A DNA stretch of 64,000 bases from Meiothermus cerbereus DSM 11376 (GCF_000620065.1 NZ_JHVI01000008.1:1-64000); one strand, 5' to 3'. Shown: positions 51,215 through 63,863, numbered from the stretch's first letter. The notes: generated by a model from the letters alone, not told the origin. Numbers and translations: made by a program.

Positions 51215-52168
51215 ATGTCGAGCCGACGGTTTACCTTCTACGCTTGGGGGGTGGTGGTTTTTACCCTCATGGTCATTTTATGGGGGGACGTGGTGCAGGC
51301 CACCGGTTCTGGCGATGGCTGTGGTGCCCACTGGCCTACCTGCAACGGCGAGGTGTTGCCTCTGTTCAGGGGCCTCGAGACCTTCATAGAGTTCTTCCAC
51401 CGCATCACCAGTGGGCTTTCGATGCTCCTGACTGTTGGACTTTTGGTCTGGTCGCGCCGGATCTTCCCCAAAGGCCACCTTGCCCGACTGGGGGCCGGTC
51501 TTTCCATGTTCTTCATGATTACTGAAAGCCTGGTGGGGGCCGGCCTGGTGCTTTTTCGCCTGGTAGGGGAGGATGCCAGCATCGCCAGAGCTATTGTGGC
51601 CCCTATTCACCTGATCAACACCCTTTTCCTGATTGGCTCGCTGACCCTTACCGCGTGGTGGTCGAGCCACCCCGAACATCGCCCGGTCTGGAAAGGCCAG
51701 GGCCTGGTGGGCTGGGCCTTGGGCCTTGGCCTGGGGGGGATTTTGCTGGTTGCGGCTGCGGGGGCCCTGACCTCGCTGGGCGATGCCTTGTTTCCAGTTC
51801 GCAATACGGCTGAAGCAGTGGGCCGGGCCCTGACGCCGGGTGAGCATTTTTTGGTACAGCTTCGCATCTATCACCCCTTTATCGCTGTTTTGGTAAGCGT
51901 GTACGTGGTTTTGGTAGCCAACATGGTTGCGTTGCTGCGCCCTAGCCGCTACACCAGGCTGTTCGCCCGCATGGTCGGGGCTTTGTTTATTGTGCAGCTT
52001 GGGGTGGGCTATCTTAATGTGCTGCAGGCAGCCCCGCTTTACACGCAGCTTCCTCATCTTTTGCTTTCCGACCTGATTTGGGTTACCTGGTTGTTGCTTC
52101 TGGTCTCGGCCCTCAGCCAGGCCTACCGCGCAGGGTCGGTGGTGTCTGAAGTGGCCAGGGCGAGGTAA
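51215..52168 (+). CDS. ctaA: Heme A synthase (CtaA/Cox15)
   Basis: The 317-residue protein has eight membrane helices in two similar halves, with heme-ligand His residues in FIEFFHRITSGLSMLL, APIHLINTLFLIGSL, RIYHPFIAVLVSVY and LPHLLLSDLIWVTWL. CGAHWPTCNG near the N terminus holds the Cys pair of the first loop. It oxidises heme O to heme A for the caa3 oxidase. The ATG at 51215 (MSSRRFTFYAWGVVVF) starts the first helix; the upstream in-frame ATG at 51038 lies inside the repeat and is rejected. Confidence 0.92.
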   Translation: MSSRRFTFYAWGVVVFTLMVILWGDVVQATGSGDGCGAHWPTCNGEVLPLFRGLETFIEFFHRITSGLSMLLTVGLLVWSRRIFPKGHLARLGAGLSMFFMITESLVGAGLVLFRLVGEDASIARAIVAPIHLINTLFLIGSLTLTAWWSSHPEHRPVWKGQGLVGWALGLGLGGILLVAAAGALTSLGDALFPVRNTAEAVGRALTPGEHFLVQLRIYHPFIAVLVSVYVVLVANMVALLRPSRYTRLFARMVGALFIVQLGVGYLNVLQAAPLYTQLPHLLLSDLIWVTWLLLLVSALSQAYRAGSVVSEVARAR

Positions 52169-52174
52169 ACTGCT

Positions 52175-53065
52175 ATGGTGGTTCCTGTTGCTAATCCCGA
52201 GCGCGCAACCTGGCGCGACTATTTCTGGTTGACCAAGCCTCGCGTCATCAGCTTGCTGCTTTTTACCACCCTTATGGCTATGTTCATCGCAGCAGGCGGA
52301 TGGCCTGGCCTGGGTTTGTTTGTGGTGGTATTTGTGGGCGGATATATGGCTGCTGGCTCGGCCAACGCCTTCAATATGGTCATCGACCGCGACATTGACG
52401 GCCGCATGAAGCGTACCGCGCAGAGGCCAACCGTCACCGACAGGATCAGCACCCGCGATGCAAGCATTTTTGCAACAGCCTTAATGGTTTGTTCCTTTTT
52501 GCTGCTGTGGTGGGGCGCCAACCTGACCACCGCCCTCCTGGCCATGGCTGGGTTGGGCTGGTATGTGCTGATCTACACCCTCTACATGAAGCGCCGTTTC
52601 TGGAGCAACATTGTGATTGGGGGGGCGGCGGGGGCCTTCCCGCCTTTGGTGGGCTGGGCTGCGGTAACGGGGGAGTTGAGCCTGTTTGCCTGGTACCTCT
52701 TCCTGATCATATTTTTCTGGACGCCCGTACACTTTTGGGCTCTGGCCCTGATGATCAAAGACGACTACGCGGCTGTGAGCATTCCCATGCTGCCGGTGGT
52801 GCGGGGCGAACGCCAGACCGCCTATCAGGTAGTACTGTATGCCATTCTTACCGTTGTCATTTCACTGATTCCGGTGCTGATGGGCGAGCTGCGCTGGTTT
52901 TACCTGATTGCAGCGGTTTTGCTGGGGGGGGTATTGCTGGTGCGCAGCGTGCGGCTTTACCAAACCTTGAACCCCTCCTGGACGCTGTCGCTGTACAAAT
53001 ACTCCATGTTATACCTGGCATTACTTTTTGTTGCCATGGCTATAGACCGAGCGATGTGGATGTAG
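52175..53065 (+). CDS. ctaB: Protoheme IX farnesyltransferase (heme O synthase)
   Basis: The 296-residue UbiA-type prenyltransferase has the two acidic motifs [19 protein letters not shown] and [15 protein letters not shown], and about nine membrane helices. It adds the farnesyl group to heme B, the step before CtaA. It starts 6 bases after ctaA. In Thermus a fused ctaA/B gene is known; here the two are separate. Confidence 0.95.
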   Translation: MVVPVANPERATWRDYFWLTKPRVISLLLFTTLMAMFIAAGGWPGLGLFVVVFVGGYMAAGSANAFNMVIDRDIDGRMKRTAQRPTVTDRISTRDASIFATALMVCSFLLLWWGANLTTALLAMAGLGWYVLIYTLYMKRRFWSNIVIGGAAGAFPPLVGWAAVTGELSLFAWYLFLIIFFWTPVHFWALALMIKDDYAAVSIPMLPVVRGERQTAYQVVLYAILTVVISLIPVLMGELRWFYLIAAVLLGGVLLVRSVRLYQTLNPSWTLSLYKYSMLYLALLFVAMAIDRAMWM

Positions 53066-53173
53066 CTAGAATACCTTATCTGGATAGGGTATTTTACGCC
53101 TCGAGTAGCATACCCTAAAATGGCTCCAACTAATGTGCGTTAGAATGCCCCAAGACCAAGGGAGGATGTAGGA

Positions 53174-56714
<3,541 letters not shown>

Positions 56715-56728
56715 GTTTGCCTGGGCCT

Positions 56729-56762
56729 GGGGGCCAGCAGGGTTCTGGCCCCCGGCTTTTTT
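56729..56762 (+). terminator. Terminator of the caa3 operon
   Basis: 9-bp stem GGGGGCCAG/CTGGCCCCC with a 7-base loop, followed by GGCTTTTTT. Confidence 0.9.
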
Positions 56763-56776
56763 CCAGCCATTCGCTA

Positions 56777-56805
56777 TAGACAACTTTGGGCCGTTTGCCT
56801 ATAAT
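56777..56805 (+). promoter_or_regulatory. Promoter of the tRNA-Lys gene
   Basis: TAGACA (56777-56782), a 17-base spacer and a perfect TATAAT (56800-56805). A small hairpin GGGAG/CTCCC lies in the leader before the tRNA. Confidence 0.8.
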
Positions 56806-56849
56806 CTCTAAGGCTGCTGGGAGTTTTTTGCTCCCAAGGCTCAAAAACT

Positions 56850-56925
56850 GGACCGCTAGCTCAGTTGGTAGAGCAACCGACTTTTAATCGGTTGGTCACA
56901 GGTTCGAGTCCTGTGCGGTCCACCA
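56850..56925 (+). tRNA. trnK: tRNA-Lys (anticodon TTT)
   Basis: 76 nt with a full cloverleaf: acceptor GGACCGC/GCGGTCC, D arm with AGCTCAGTTGGTAGAGC, anticodon loop around TTT (GACTTTTAATC), T arm GGTTCGAGTC, discriminator A and an encoded CCA. Confidence 0.98.
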
Positions 56926-56929
56926 AAAG

Positions 56930-56951
56930 ACCCCCGGCGAAATCCGGGGGT
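56930..56951 (+). terminator. Terminator after tRNA-Lys
   Basis: 8-bp stem ACCCCCGG/CCGGGGGT with a 6-base loop, followed by TCGTCTTT. Confidence 0.65.
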
Positions 56952-56956
56952 TCGTC

Positions 56957-56985
56957 TTTACGAATGGGCGACCCTGTGCTACCCT
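56957..56985 (+). promoter_or_regulatory. Probable promoter of tRNA-Glu and tRNA-Val
   Basis: TTTACG and TACCCT with a 17-base spacer, 55 bases before tRNA-Glu. The boxes are imperfect; the presence of a terminator just before makes a promoter here likely. Confidence 0.45.
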
Positions 56986-57039
56986 TATGGACGGTCTAGT
57001 TTGTGGGCCCATTCCCACAGACCTAATAAAGGCTCCAGC

Positions 57040-57115
57040 GGCCCCATCGTCTAGTGGCCTAGGACGCCGCCCTCTCACGGCGGTAACAGGGGTTCGAATC
57101 CCCTTGGGGTCACCA
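57040..57115 (+). tRNA. trnE: tRNA-Glu (anticodon CTC)
   Basis: 76 nt: acceptor GGCCCCA/TGGGGTC, anticodon stem CCGCC/GGCGG around CTCTCAC (anticodon CTC), T arm GGTTCGAATC, discriminator A, encoded CCA. Confidence 0.97.
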
Positions 57116-57119
57116 AAAC

Positions 57120-57195
57120 GGGCGACTAACTCAGCTGGTAGAGTGCATCCCTTACAAGGATGAAGTCGGGGGTTCGAGTCCCTCGTCGCCCACCA
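57120..57195 (+). tRNA. trnV: tRNA-Val (anticodon TAC)
   Basis: 76 nt: acceptor GGGCGAC/GTCGCCC, anticodon stem CATCC/GGATG around CTTACAA (anticodon TAC), T arm GGTTCGAGTC, discriminator A, encoded CCA. It starts 4 bases after tRNA-Glu, so both are cut from one transcript. Confidence 0.98.
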
Positions 57196-57209
57196 AATTG
57201 CAGACGAAA

Positions 57210-57245
57210 AAACCCTTTATGCTGCTCTTGCATAAAGGGTTTTAT
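57210..57245 (+). terminator. Terminator of the tRNA-Glu/tRNA-Val unit
   Basis: 13-bp stem AAACCCTTTATGC/GCATAAAGGGTTT with a 7-base loop and a short T tract. A-rich on the other side, so it may work in both directions. Confidence 0.88.
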
Positions 57246-57309
57246 CTTGCTGCCAGGGCAAAGTCCTGCCGATTCGTATACCGGGAGGCAGGCCTATGGC
57301 TAAATTGTG

Positions 57310-57338
57310 TTGACCAAATTCACGCTACAGCTTAGGAT
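57310..57338 (+). promoter_or_regulatory. Promoter of the subtilase gene
   Basis: TTGACC (57310-57315), a 17-base spacer and TAGGAT (57333-57338). A leader of about 35 bases with TGGAGG follows, one of the few clear non-leaderless promoters here. Confidence 0.7.
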
Positions 57339-57379
57339 TTTCCACGGGCTTCAAATCCCAATCTCTTCTGGAGGCTGAT

Positions 57380-58915
57380 ATGCGCCGATTTACGCTGTTG
57401 GCAATGATCTTACTGTTTCTGGCTGCCTGCACGTCCAGTCCCCAAGCAACCGAGGAAGTGGGCGTCCCAGTTTTGGGGTTGGACAATCCTCGAGCGATTC
57501 AGGGGCAGTACATTGTGGTTTACAAGAAGGACGCAGGAGTGCTGCCCGCGCTGCAAAGCCTGAAGGCTGGCTTGAGCATGGGTGTGGTGCAGGGCCAGAC
57601 GTTGCAGAGCCTGGGGCTCGAGGGGGCTCAGGTGCGCCAGGCCTATACCACTGCCTTACAGGGTGTGGCTGTTCGCCTGTCTGCCGAACAGCTCAGTCGT
57701 CTGCGACAGGATGACCGCATTGCCTATATTGAGGCTGACCAGATCATGGAGGCTTGGGCTACCCAAAGCCCGGCCACCTGGGGCCTTGACCGCATTGATC
57801 AACGTGACCTTCCGCTGTCGAACAGCTACACCTATAACTACACAGGCACCGGGGTTCGCGCCTACATCATTGACTCCGGTATCCGCCGCACCCATGTTGA
57901 GTTTAGTGGGCGTATGGACAACGGATACGACGCGGTGACACCGGGGGGTACTGCGGATGATTGCAACGGCCACGGTACCCATGTGGCGGGCACTGTAGGT
58001 GGCAGCACCTATGGCGTTGCCAAGGGTGTAATCTTGCACCCGGTACGGGTACTCGATTGCAACGGCTCGGGTTCCAATTCGGGCGTAATTGCTGGAGTGG
58101 ATTGGGTTGCCCAGAACCACCGCAAGCCTGCTGTTGCCAACATGAGTCTGGGCGGTGGGGCATCCAGCGCGCTTGACACTGCGGTCAACAATGCCATTGG
58201 GGCTGGTGTAACCTTTGTTGTGGCCGCAGGCAACTCCAACGCCAACGCCTGCAACTATTCGCCTGCCCGTGTAGGCAATGCCATTACTGTGGGCTCGAGC
58301 ACCTCTTCCGATGCCCGCTCCTCCTTCTCCAACTACGGCAGCTGTCTCGACCTATTCGCTCCAGGCTCTTCCATCACCTCGGCCTGGCACACCTCCGATA
58401 CCGCCACCAACACCATCAACGGTACCTCGATGGCAGCACCGCACGTCGCAGGCGCGGCAGCGCTTTACCTGCAGGCCAACCCCAGCGCTACCCCCAGCGC
58501 TGTGGCCAGCGCTATTATCGGTAGTGCTACCTCGGGCCGCCTCTCGAGCGTGGGCAGTGGTTCGCCCAACCTGCTGCTCTATTCTCTGCTTGGCAGCACC
58601 CCGCCCCCCCCGTCCTCGGGGGAGACCTACACCGGTACCCTCAGCAGCACCGGCCAGTCCAGCTACCACCCTGGCACCGCTGGCTTTAGCTACGCTGGCG
58701 GCACCCTCAGGGGCACCCTTACCGGCCCCTCAAATGCAGACTTCGATCTTTATTTGCAAAGACGCAACAGCTTGGGGAGCTGGACTACGGTAGCCCGTTC
58801 GGAGAGCGCTACCTCCAACGAGAGCATCACCTACTCGGCCAGTGCAGGTACTTATCGCTGGTGGGTCTACTCCTACAGCGGTTCGGGTTCTTACACCCTG
58901 ACCGTACAGAGATAG
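57380..58915 (+). CDS. Aqualysin I-like subtilisin protease with lipobox
   Basis: The 511-residue precursor has a signal ending in a lipobox (LAAC, Cys17), an I9 inhibitor propeptide (about 40-120), an S8 domain with the triad Asp165 (IIDSG), His198 (NGHGTHVAG) and Ser350 (GTSMAAPH), and a C-terminal PPC-like domain (about 415-511). Cys195/Cys227 and Cys291/Cys322 have the same spacing as the two disulfides of aqualysin I (67-99 and 163-194). The lipobox suggests that the precursor is membrane-anchored before self-cleavage frees it. Confidence 0.95.
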   Translation: MRRFTLLAMILLFLAACTSSPQATEEVGVPVLGLDNPRAIQGQYIVVYKKDAGVLPALQSLKAGLSMGVVQGQTLQSLGLEGAQVRQAYTTALQGVAVRLSAEQLSRLRQDDRIAYIEADQIMEAWATQSPATWGLDRIDQRDLPLSNSYTYNYTGTGVRAYIIDSGIRRTHVEFSGRMDNGYDAVTPGGTADDCNGHGTHVAGTVGGSTYGVAKGVILHPVRVLDCNGSGSNSGVIAGVDWVAQNHRKPAVANMSLGGGASSALDTAVNNAIGAGVTFVVAAGNSNANACNYSPARVGNAITVGSSTSSDARSSFSNYGSCLDLFAPGSSITSAWHTSDTATNTINGTSMAAPHVAGAAALYLQANPSATPSAVASAIIGSATSGRLSSVGSGSPNLLLYSLLGSTPPPPSSGETYTGTLSSTGQSSYHPGTAGFSYAGGTLRGTLTGPSNADFDLYLQRRNSLGSWTTVARSESATSNESITYSASAGTYRWWVYSYSGSGSYTLTVQR

Positions 58916-58936
58916 CAAAGAGATAACAAACTTACT

Positions 58937-58967
58937 CCCCCTCGAGCGCCGTTCTCGAGGGGGTTTT
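58937..58967 (+). terminator. Terminator of the subtilase gene
   Basis: 10-bp stem CCCCCTCGAG/CTCGAGGGGG with a 7-base loop, followed by TTTT. Confidence 0.88.
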
Positions 58968-59263
58968 CACAACCCTGTGCTCCCTGGTCAAGATGCAGCT
59001 ATGGTCTGAGTGCCTACGTCTGTCCTGGAGGGGATCGTCCCATTGGTGAACAGGTGCAGTAGCGGTCTGTCCCAAAGGGGATTGTTCTATTCTCGTTTTC
59101 GTGTAGCAGCAAAAATAGCGAAGACCGCGATACTCAAAACCCCTGCCCACTTTGACGAAACAAGATCGGTAAAGAATCGCTCAAGGTGAAAGTTAAGTTT
59201 TGCTGACGCTGGCTTCATGGCAGCGGGCTTTTTCTTTCCTACCCTGGGGCTAGGAGGAAAGCG
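58968..59263 (+). other. Non-coding stretch before the DUF4384 gene
   Basis: No gene is seen. GGATCGTCCCATTGGT at 59032-59047 is identical to 46440-46455; both are followed within a few bases by GAACAG, so they could be remnants of the same element. TTGACG at 59152 is a possible -35 box without a well-spaced -10. AGGAGGAAAG stands before the next start. Confidence 0.4.
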
Positions 59264-60139
59264 ATGAAGCGACTCGCAACATGCATCGCCGGACTGTTGA
59301 GCCTGATGGCCTATGCCACGCCAGTTCTAAGCCCCCAGGGCATTATCGTCAACCCAATACCCACCGACCTCGAGGTGCAGACCTGGGTAGACCGCGACCC
59401 TTCGGGGTTGGGTAACTCGACCTACTTCTTTGGCGACAAAATCCAGATTTACACCCGCGTCAACCAGAGCGCTTATGTCTACTTGTTCAACATCAACGCC
59501 GATGGCCAGATTGATCTGATCCTGCCCAACGCCTTCAACCCCAACAACTATCTGCGGGCAGGGGAGACCCGGGTATTCCCCGAGAACGGGGCTCGCTACG
59601 AGTTCACCATCAGCGGGCCGGCGGGGGTAGATCAGGTGTTGGCGGTGGCCAGCCGGACTCCGCTCTCGCTCGCGCAGATTGCCGACATTCGCAGCGGGCA
59701 GATGCGGGTGCAGGGGGCCAGCAACCTGGCCAGGGCGCTCTCGATTGTGGTCACCCCACTGCCTGAGCGCGACTGGGTGAGCGATGTGGTGCGCTACAAC
59801 GTGCAGCCCCGCCTGTCCAGCAACCCCCAGCCACCGGTGGTAACGCCCAGGCCGCCCATCTTCTTCATCACCCCCATGCCAGGCTACTGGGTGGTATGGG
59901 AGGATCGTGAAGACACCGAGTACCGCGTGGCCTACCGGGGGGGCGATGTGGAGCAGATTTTCAGCTACTACCACCGCGACCTTATGTCCAAGGGCTGGGT
60001 CAGGGTGAACTTTAAGTCCAAAGGGGGTAAGAAGAACCAGGCCTATGAAGCCGAGTACCGCCGGGGAGGGGACAGGCTCGAGGTGAGCGTGGCCCCTCGA
60101 GGGGGCGAGCTGGTGGTCAAGCTGGAATGGGGTAGATAG
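59264..60139 (+). CDS. Secreted DUF4384 domain protein
   Basis: The 291-residue protein has a signal peptide (MKRLATCIAGLLSLMAYA). Residues 25-170 form a DUF4384-like beta domain (VNQSAYVYLFNINADGQIDL, then FPENGARYEFTISGPAGVDQ), described in proteins of the cell surface. The Pro-rich linker (NPQPPVVTPRPP) leads to a second beta domain (about 205-291). Function unknown; an envelope location is likely. Confidence 0.78.
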   Translation: MKRLATCIAGLLSLMAYATPVLSPQGIIVNPIPTDLEVQTWVDRDPSGLGNSTYFFGDKIQIYTRVNQSAYVYLFNINADGQIDLILPNAFNPNNYLRAGETRVFPENGARYEFTISGPAGVDQVLAVASRTPLSLAQIADIRSGQMRVQGASNLARALSIVVTPLPERDWVSDVVRYNVQPRLSSNPQPPVVTPRPPIFFITPMPGYWVVWEDREDTEYRVAYRGGDVEQIFSYYHRDLMSKGWVRVNFKSKGGKKNQAYEAEYRRGGDRLEVSVAPRGGELVVKLEWGR

Positions 60140-60157
60140 CACACCCATCCTGTTGAG

Positions 60158-60186
60158 GCTCCCCGCTGGAGGCGCGGGGGGCTTTA
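60158..60186 (+). terminator. Terminator of the DUF4384 gene
   Basis: 9-bp stem GCTCCCCGC/GCGGGGGGC (one G-T pair), followed by TTTATAA. Its T tract overlaps the next promoter. Confidence 0.75.
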
Positions 60187-60190
60187 TAAT
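60185..60190 (+). promoter_or_regulatory. -10 box TATAAT of the Rieske gene leader
   Basis: A perfect TATAAT that ends 8 bases before the ATG of a 23-codon ORF at 60199. The -35 would fall in the terminator and is not seen. Confidence 0.55.
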
Positions 60191-60198
60191 TGGGGCAA

Positions 60199-60270
60199 AT
60201 GCACTCCTGGCCTGACACACACACCAAGCTCCTGCGTTTTGCCAGGGCCATTGTTGCCGCAGGCAAATAG
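60199..60270 (+). CDS. Leader peptide candidate, 23 residues
   Basis: It reads MHSWPDTHTKLLRFARAIVA and ends AGK, then TAG. The start is leaderless behind TATAAT. It is followed after 15 bases by a terminator-like hairpin, and the coding stretch contains the segments that could form alternative RNA pairings. It shows no run of one amino acid, which argues against simple amino-acid attenuation. Confidence 0.4.
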   Translation: MHSWPDTHTKLLRFARAIVAAGK

Positions 60271-60325
60271 CAGCATTTTTGTTTTCGTACAGTCGAACCC
60301 TGGCTGTACGGGTTTTGTTTTTTTT
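60206..60325 (+). promoter_or_regulatory. Attenuator-like leader of the Rieske oxygenase
   Basis: GCCAGG (60241-60246) can pair with CCTGGC (60206-60211) upstream, or, as GCCAGGG (60241-60247), with CCCTGGC (60298-60304) downstream. The second pairing takes in the loop and the first base of the right arm of a terminator hairpin CGTACAG/CTGTACG (60286-60310) followed by a T-rich run (60313-60325). TTGCC/GGCAA (60254-60266) is a further hairpin. The set fits a switch between terminator and antiterminator, ending 33 bases before the structural gene. Confidence 0.5.
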
Positions 60326-60357
60326 GGTCCTCACCCCCTGATGCCAAAGGAGTAAAC

Positions 60358-61446
60358 ATGAACAACCTCGAGGTTCACCCCGACATTGCCCAGGCCTCAA
60401 CCCTTCCAGCCCGTTTTTATCAGGATCCCCAGGTGTATGAAGCGGTAAAGGAGAAGGTTTTTGCCCAGAGCTGGCAGTGGGTGGGCGACACCGACGACCT
60501 CAAAGCCCCCGGCACGGTTAAGCCTTTTATCCTGCTGGAGGGCTGCCTGGACGAGCCATTGGTGCTTACCCGCGACCACGACGACCAGCTTCACCTTCTG
60601 TCCAACGTCTGCACCCACCGGGGCATGCTGGTGGCCGAGACCGGGGGCAGCGCCCGCTACCTGCGCTGCCGCTACCACGGGCGGCGATTTGCGCTGGATG
60701 GCTGCTTCCAGGCCATGCCGGAGTTCGAAGAGGTACAGGGCTTTCCCAGCCCCAGGGACGACCTGCCCAAAGTGGCTTTCGAGACCTGGGGCAAGGGCAA
60801 GTTTCTTTTAGCCAGCTTGAACCCCAGGGTTTCGCTGCAGGAGGTGCTGCGGCCTGTCCAGGAGCGGGTGGGCTGGATGCCCTTCGAGCAGTTTTACTTC
60901 GAGCCCTCCCGCGCCCGCGACTACCTGGTGCGGGCCAACTGGGCGCTTTACTGCGACAACTACCTCGAGGGCTTTCACATCCCCTATATCCACGCCTCAC
61001 TCAACACTGCCATCGACTACGGCAGTTATACCACCGAGGTGTATGACTGGTGCAACCTGCAGCTCGGCGTAGCTGCGCCGGGTGAGCCATGTTTCGACCT
61101 GCCCAAGGACTCTCCCGACTTTGGCCAGCGCATCGCGGCCTACTACTACTGGGTCTTCCCCAACCTGATGCTAAACTTCTACCCCTGGGGCCTCTCGGTC
61201 AATGTGGTGCGTCCGCTGGGACCCGAGCTCACCAAGGTCTCGTTTTTGCCCTATGTCTGGGATGCCAGCAAGCTGGATGCCGGTGCGGGCGCAGCCCTCG
61301 ACCGGGTGGAGCGCGAAGACGAAGTGGTCGTCGAGGCTGTGCAGAAGGGGGTCAGGTCCCGCTTTTACGACCGGGGGCGCTTCAGCGTCAGGCGGGAGCA
61401 GGGGGTGCACCATTTCCACCGACTACTGGCGCAGGCCTTGAAGTAG
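60358..61446 (+). CDS. Rieske non-heme iron oxygenase, alpha subunit type
   Basis: The 362-residue protein has a Rieske [2Fe-2S] site CTHRG (Cys87/His89) and CRYHGRRF (Cys/His), then a catalytic domain with the mononuclear iron site DNYLEGFHIPYIHASL (two His after the bridging Asp) and a later Asp ligand in the VEREDEVVVEAVQKGV region. It resembles choline monooxygenase and GbcA/carnitine-type alpha subunits rather than aromatic dioxygenases. No reductase or ferredoxin gene is adjacent. AAAGGAG precedes the ATG. Confidence 0.87.
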   Translation: MNNLEVHPDIAQASTLPARFYQDPQVYEAVKEKVFAQSWQWVGDTDDLKAPGTVKPFILLEGCLDEPLVLTRDHDDQLHLLSNVCTHRGMLVAETGGSARYLRCRYHGRRFALDGCFQAMPEFEEVQGFPSPRDDLPKVAFETWGKGKFLLASLNPRVSLQEVLRPVQERVGWMPFEQFYFEPSRARDYLVRANWALYCDNYLEGFHIPYIHASLNTAIDYGSYTTEVYDWCNLQLGVAAPGEPCFDLPKDSPDFGQRIAAYYYWVFPNLMLNFYPWGLSVNVVRPLGPELTKVSFLPYVWDASKLDAGAGAALDRVEREDEVVVEAVQKGVRSRFYDRGRFSVRREQGVHHFHRLLAQALK

Positions 61447-61447
61447 G

Positions 61448-61474
61448 TGAGGGGTTTGCGGAAAGAACCCCTCA
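61448..61474 (+). terminator. Hairpin after the Rieske gene
   Basis: 9-bp stem TGAGGGGTT/AACCCCTCA, 2 bases after the stop, followed by only a short T stretch (TTCTT). Confidence 0.6.
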
Positions 61475-61665
61475 TTCTTGCCTGGAGGCGGTTGTCACAA
61501 TTTTTTCGAAAAAACCAAACTGAAGACCCGGAGGCTATTTTTTATGAACCCCTGTGCCCAAAGATGCCTGTCTTGCTTCTTGATGCCGGATCAGGGCATT
61601 GTCCAGCATGGGTCGTTATGCGGTGTCGGGCTGCCCTGTTATGATGGGGCAGACTTGGAGGAGCT

Positions 61666-62181
61666 ATGAAGCGAGTGTTTGCCTTGTTGGTCCTGGTGGT
61701 GGGTTTCGCCTTTGCTCAAGCCCCGGCCTACCCCGAGAACACCGTGGGGGTGGGTTTTGGGATTGGACGCGGGTTGATGCTGCAGGGCAGCCTGGGTCTG
61801 CCCTTTAGCCCGCTGGGGATAGATACCGGGCTGGACATAGAGGTTATCGTACCCACCAGTTTTGACAATGTAGAGGTCTGGGCGCTCTTGAAAGCCAATC
61901 TGCTGCCTGCCCTTACCGTGGGCGACCTCTCGCTGTCGGCGGGTCTGGGCCTGGATTTGAGCTACAACACTGCGGGCAGCATATTTGGCCTGCACCTGGG
62001 GCCGGTGGCCAGCCTCGAGATTCCCGGTGGGGCCATATCGGGCTATCTGGGCCTGGGCGTTGAAGGGGGCTTCAACCTGGCTTATGGCCTGGGGGGCCGG
62101 CTCTACCTCGACCCGGTGGCCCTCGAGGTCGGCATTTCCGACCGCTACAATTTCAAGGTTGCGTTGCTGTACCTCTGGTAG
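61666..62181 (+). CDS. Small outer-membrane beta-barrel-like protein
   Basis: The 171-residue protein has a signal peptide (MKRVFALLVLVVGFAFAQ), then alternating hydrophobic strands with Gly-rich turns (GVGFGIGRGLMLQGSLGLPF, then LSLSAGLGLDLSYNTAGSIF) and a C terminus LLYLW ending in an aromatic residue, as in outer-membrane barrels. About eight strands can be drawn. GGAGGAG precedes the ATG; TATGAT at 61640 is a possible -10. Function unknown. Confidence 0.72.
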   Translation: MKRVFALLVLVVGFAFAQAPAYPENTVGVGFGIGRGLMLQGSLGLPFSPLGIDTGLDIEVIVPTSFDNVEVWALLKANLLPALTVGDLSLSAGLGLDLSYNTAGSIFGLHLGPVASLEIPGGAISGYLGLGVEGGFNLAYGLGGRLYLDPVALEVGISDRYNFKVALLYLW

Positions 62182-62192
62182 CGTGTGTAGCT

Positions 62193-62216
62193 CAGAAGGC
62201 TGAGGTAAGCCTTCTG
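62193..62216 (+). terminator. Hairpin after the beta-barrel gene
   Basis: 9-bp stem CAGAAGGCT/AGCCTTCTG with a 6-base loop and no T tract. Confidence 0.5.
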
Positions 62217-62325
62217 GCACTTAGAGGCTGCCAAGCCTGCTCTTGAACCCGAGCTTCCCGGCAAGCCCCCTGCTTTGGGCTCTAGCACACAGGCAAAAAT
62301 CCTTTAGCTGCGCCACACTACACCT

Positions 62326-63852
62326 ATGCGCTGGATGCTGGTTCTGGCGGTTCTGCTGGGAATTGCTCACGGGCATGCGGTTTTTGTGCTCACCCCCCAG
62401 GGACGCTTGCAGGGAGGCCTCAACCAAAAAGCCCAGGTGGCCTATTTTCTGGGCATTCCATATGCCCAGGCCGGGCGCTGGAAAGCGCCACATCCGGTGT
62501 TGCGCCTGCAGGGCGTATTCAAGGCCACGCAGCCAGGGTACGCCTGTCCCCAGCGCGGCGTCTTTACCACCCGGCTGGGTGGCTATATTCCTCCGCAGAG
62601 CGAAGACTGCCTGAACCTGGGGGTTTGGATGCCGCTGGCCCCGCCCCCACCGGAGGGCTACCCGGTAATGGTCTGGGTTCACGGGGGCAGCTACACCGGG
62701 GGGAGCTGGGCCGAGCCGCTCTACGATGGCACCGCGCTGGCCTCCCAGGGCGTGGTGGTGGTGGGCTTCAACTACCGCCTGGGCTCGCTGGGCTGGCTGG
62801 CCTTGCCCGGGCTGCAAAGGGAAGACCCCCGCGGTTCCACAGGCAACTACGGGCTTTTGGATATGCTCGAGGCCCTGCGCTGGGTAGCGCGAAACATTGC
62901 TGCCTTTGGTGGTAACCCGGACAACGTAACCCTCTTTGGACACTCGGCGGGGGGGATGGCGGTTTGTACCCTGCTGGCTGTTCCTGAGGCCCGGGAACTC
63001 TTCCACAAGGCCATCATCCAGTCGGGAGGTTGCGAATATGTGCGAACCCTGCAACAGGGCTTTGCCTGGGGTGAGCGTTGGGCCACCCAGATGGGCTGCC
63101 CTGCGGGGGATCTGGCCTGCTTACGCCAGATTCCCCTCGAGCGGCTCTTTCCTCCCGAAGACCGCAGTATCGGGGCGCTGCTGCAGCGGGTCGAAGCTGG
63201 GGAGTTCGCCGAGGAGCCCTGGAAACCTCACCTGGATGGGGTTTGGCTCCACAAAACACCCTTGCAGGCCCTGCGGGAAGGTGTAGCAGCGGGGATTCCC
63301 CTCATCGTGGGCGCCGCCACCCAGGAGACCTGGGGCGATCGCCTGTCAGGCCCTTCCGACTGGGCGGGCTTTGCCAGGCTGGTCGAGACCAGACTGCCCG
63401 GGCGGGGGGTGCGGGCCCGCCAGCTTTACCAGGCCCGCTATGCTTCCCCTGCCGAAGCCTGGGCCTACTTTCAGACCGACCGTACTCTGCTGTGTCCCAC
63501 GCTGGCTGCTGGGGCGGCCCAGGCCGAACACGCCCCCACCTACAGCTACCTGGTGGGCTGGGTATCGCCGGTGCTGGAAGTGCTGGGCAGTTTTCATGGA
63601 ATCGAGCTGCCCCTCCTGTTTGGCACCGAGCTAAGCTGGCCCTCGCTGGTGCTGTTCCTGAGTGCAGAGGCCATGGACACCTCCCGGCCCCTGGCCCGGG
63701 CGCTCCAGTCGCAGTGGATCAACTTTGCCCGCACCGGCGAGCCATTTTTGCAGGGCTGGCCCGAAACCAGAAGCGGCTATGCGATGGGTTTTGAGGCCCG
63801 GCCCGGCCTGATACCCGACCCCTACCGGGAGCGCTGCGGGTTGTTTCGCTAA
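62326..63852 (+). CDS. Type-B carboxylesterase (para-nitrobenzyl esterase family)
   Basis: The 508-residue protein has an N-terminal signal ([18 protein letters not shown]), the oxyanion motif [11 protein letters not shown] (119-121), nucleophile Ser207 in [11 protein letters not shown], and the His region [27 protein letters not shown] is the family's EDCLxLN signature. The substrate is probably a carboxylic ester outside the cytoplasm. All three catalytic regions are present. Confidence 0.92.
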   Translation: MRWMLVLAVLLGIAHGHAVFVLTPQGRLQGGLNQKAQVAYFLGIPYAQAGRWKAPHPVLRLQGVFKATQPGYACPQRGVFTTRLGGYIPPQSEDCLNLGVWMPLAPPPPEGYPVMVWVHGGSYTGGSWAEPLYDGTALASQGVVVVGFNYRLGSLGWLALPGLQREDPRGSTGNYGLLDMLEALRWVARNIAAFGGNPDNVTLFGHSAGGMAVCTLLAVPEARELFHKAIIQSGGCEYVRTLQQGFAWGERWATQMGCPAGDLACLRQIPLERLFPPEDRSIGALLQRVEAGEFAEEPWKPHLDGVWLHKTPLQALREGVAAGIPLIVGAATQETWGDRLSGPSDWAGFARLVETRLPGRGVRARQLYQARYASPAEAWAYFQTDRTLLCPTLAAGAAQAEHAPTYSYLVGWVSPVLEVLGSFHGIELPLLFGTELSWPSLVLFLSAEAMDTSRPLARALQSQWINFARTGEPFLQGWPETRSGYAMGFEARPGLIPDPYRERCGLFR

Positions 63853-63863
63853 ACCGGACTGAA

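Noticed and set aside
61501-61515. TTTTTTCGAAAAAA palindrome near 61500 as a terminator
   Set aside because: It is a T/A-rich palindrome with no G+C stem; it could form a weak hairpin but does not meet the pattern of an intrinsic terminator.
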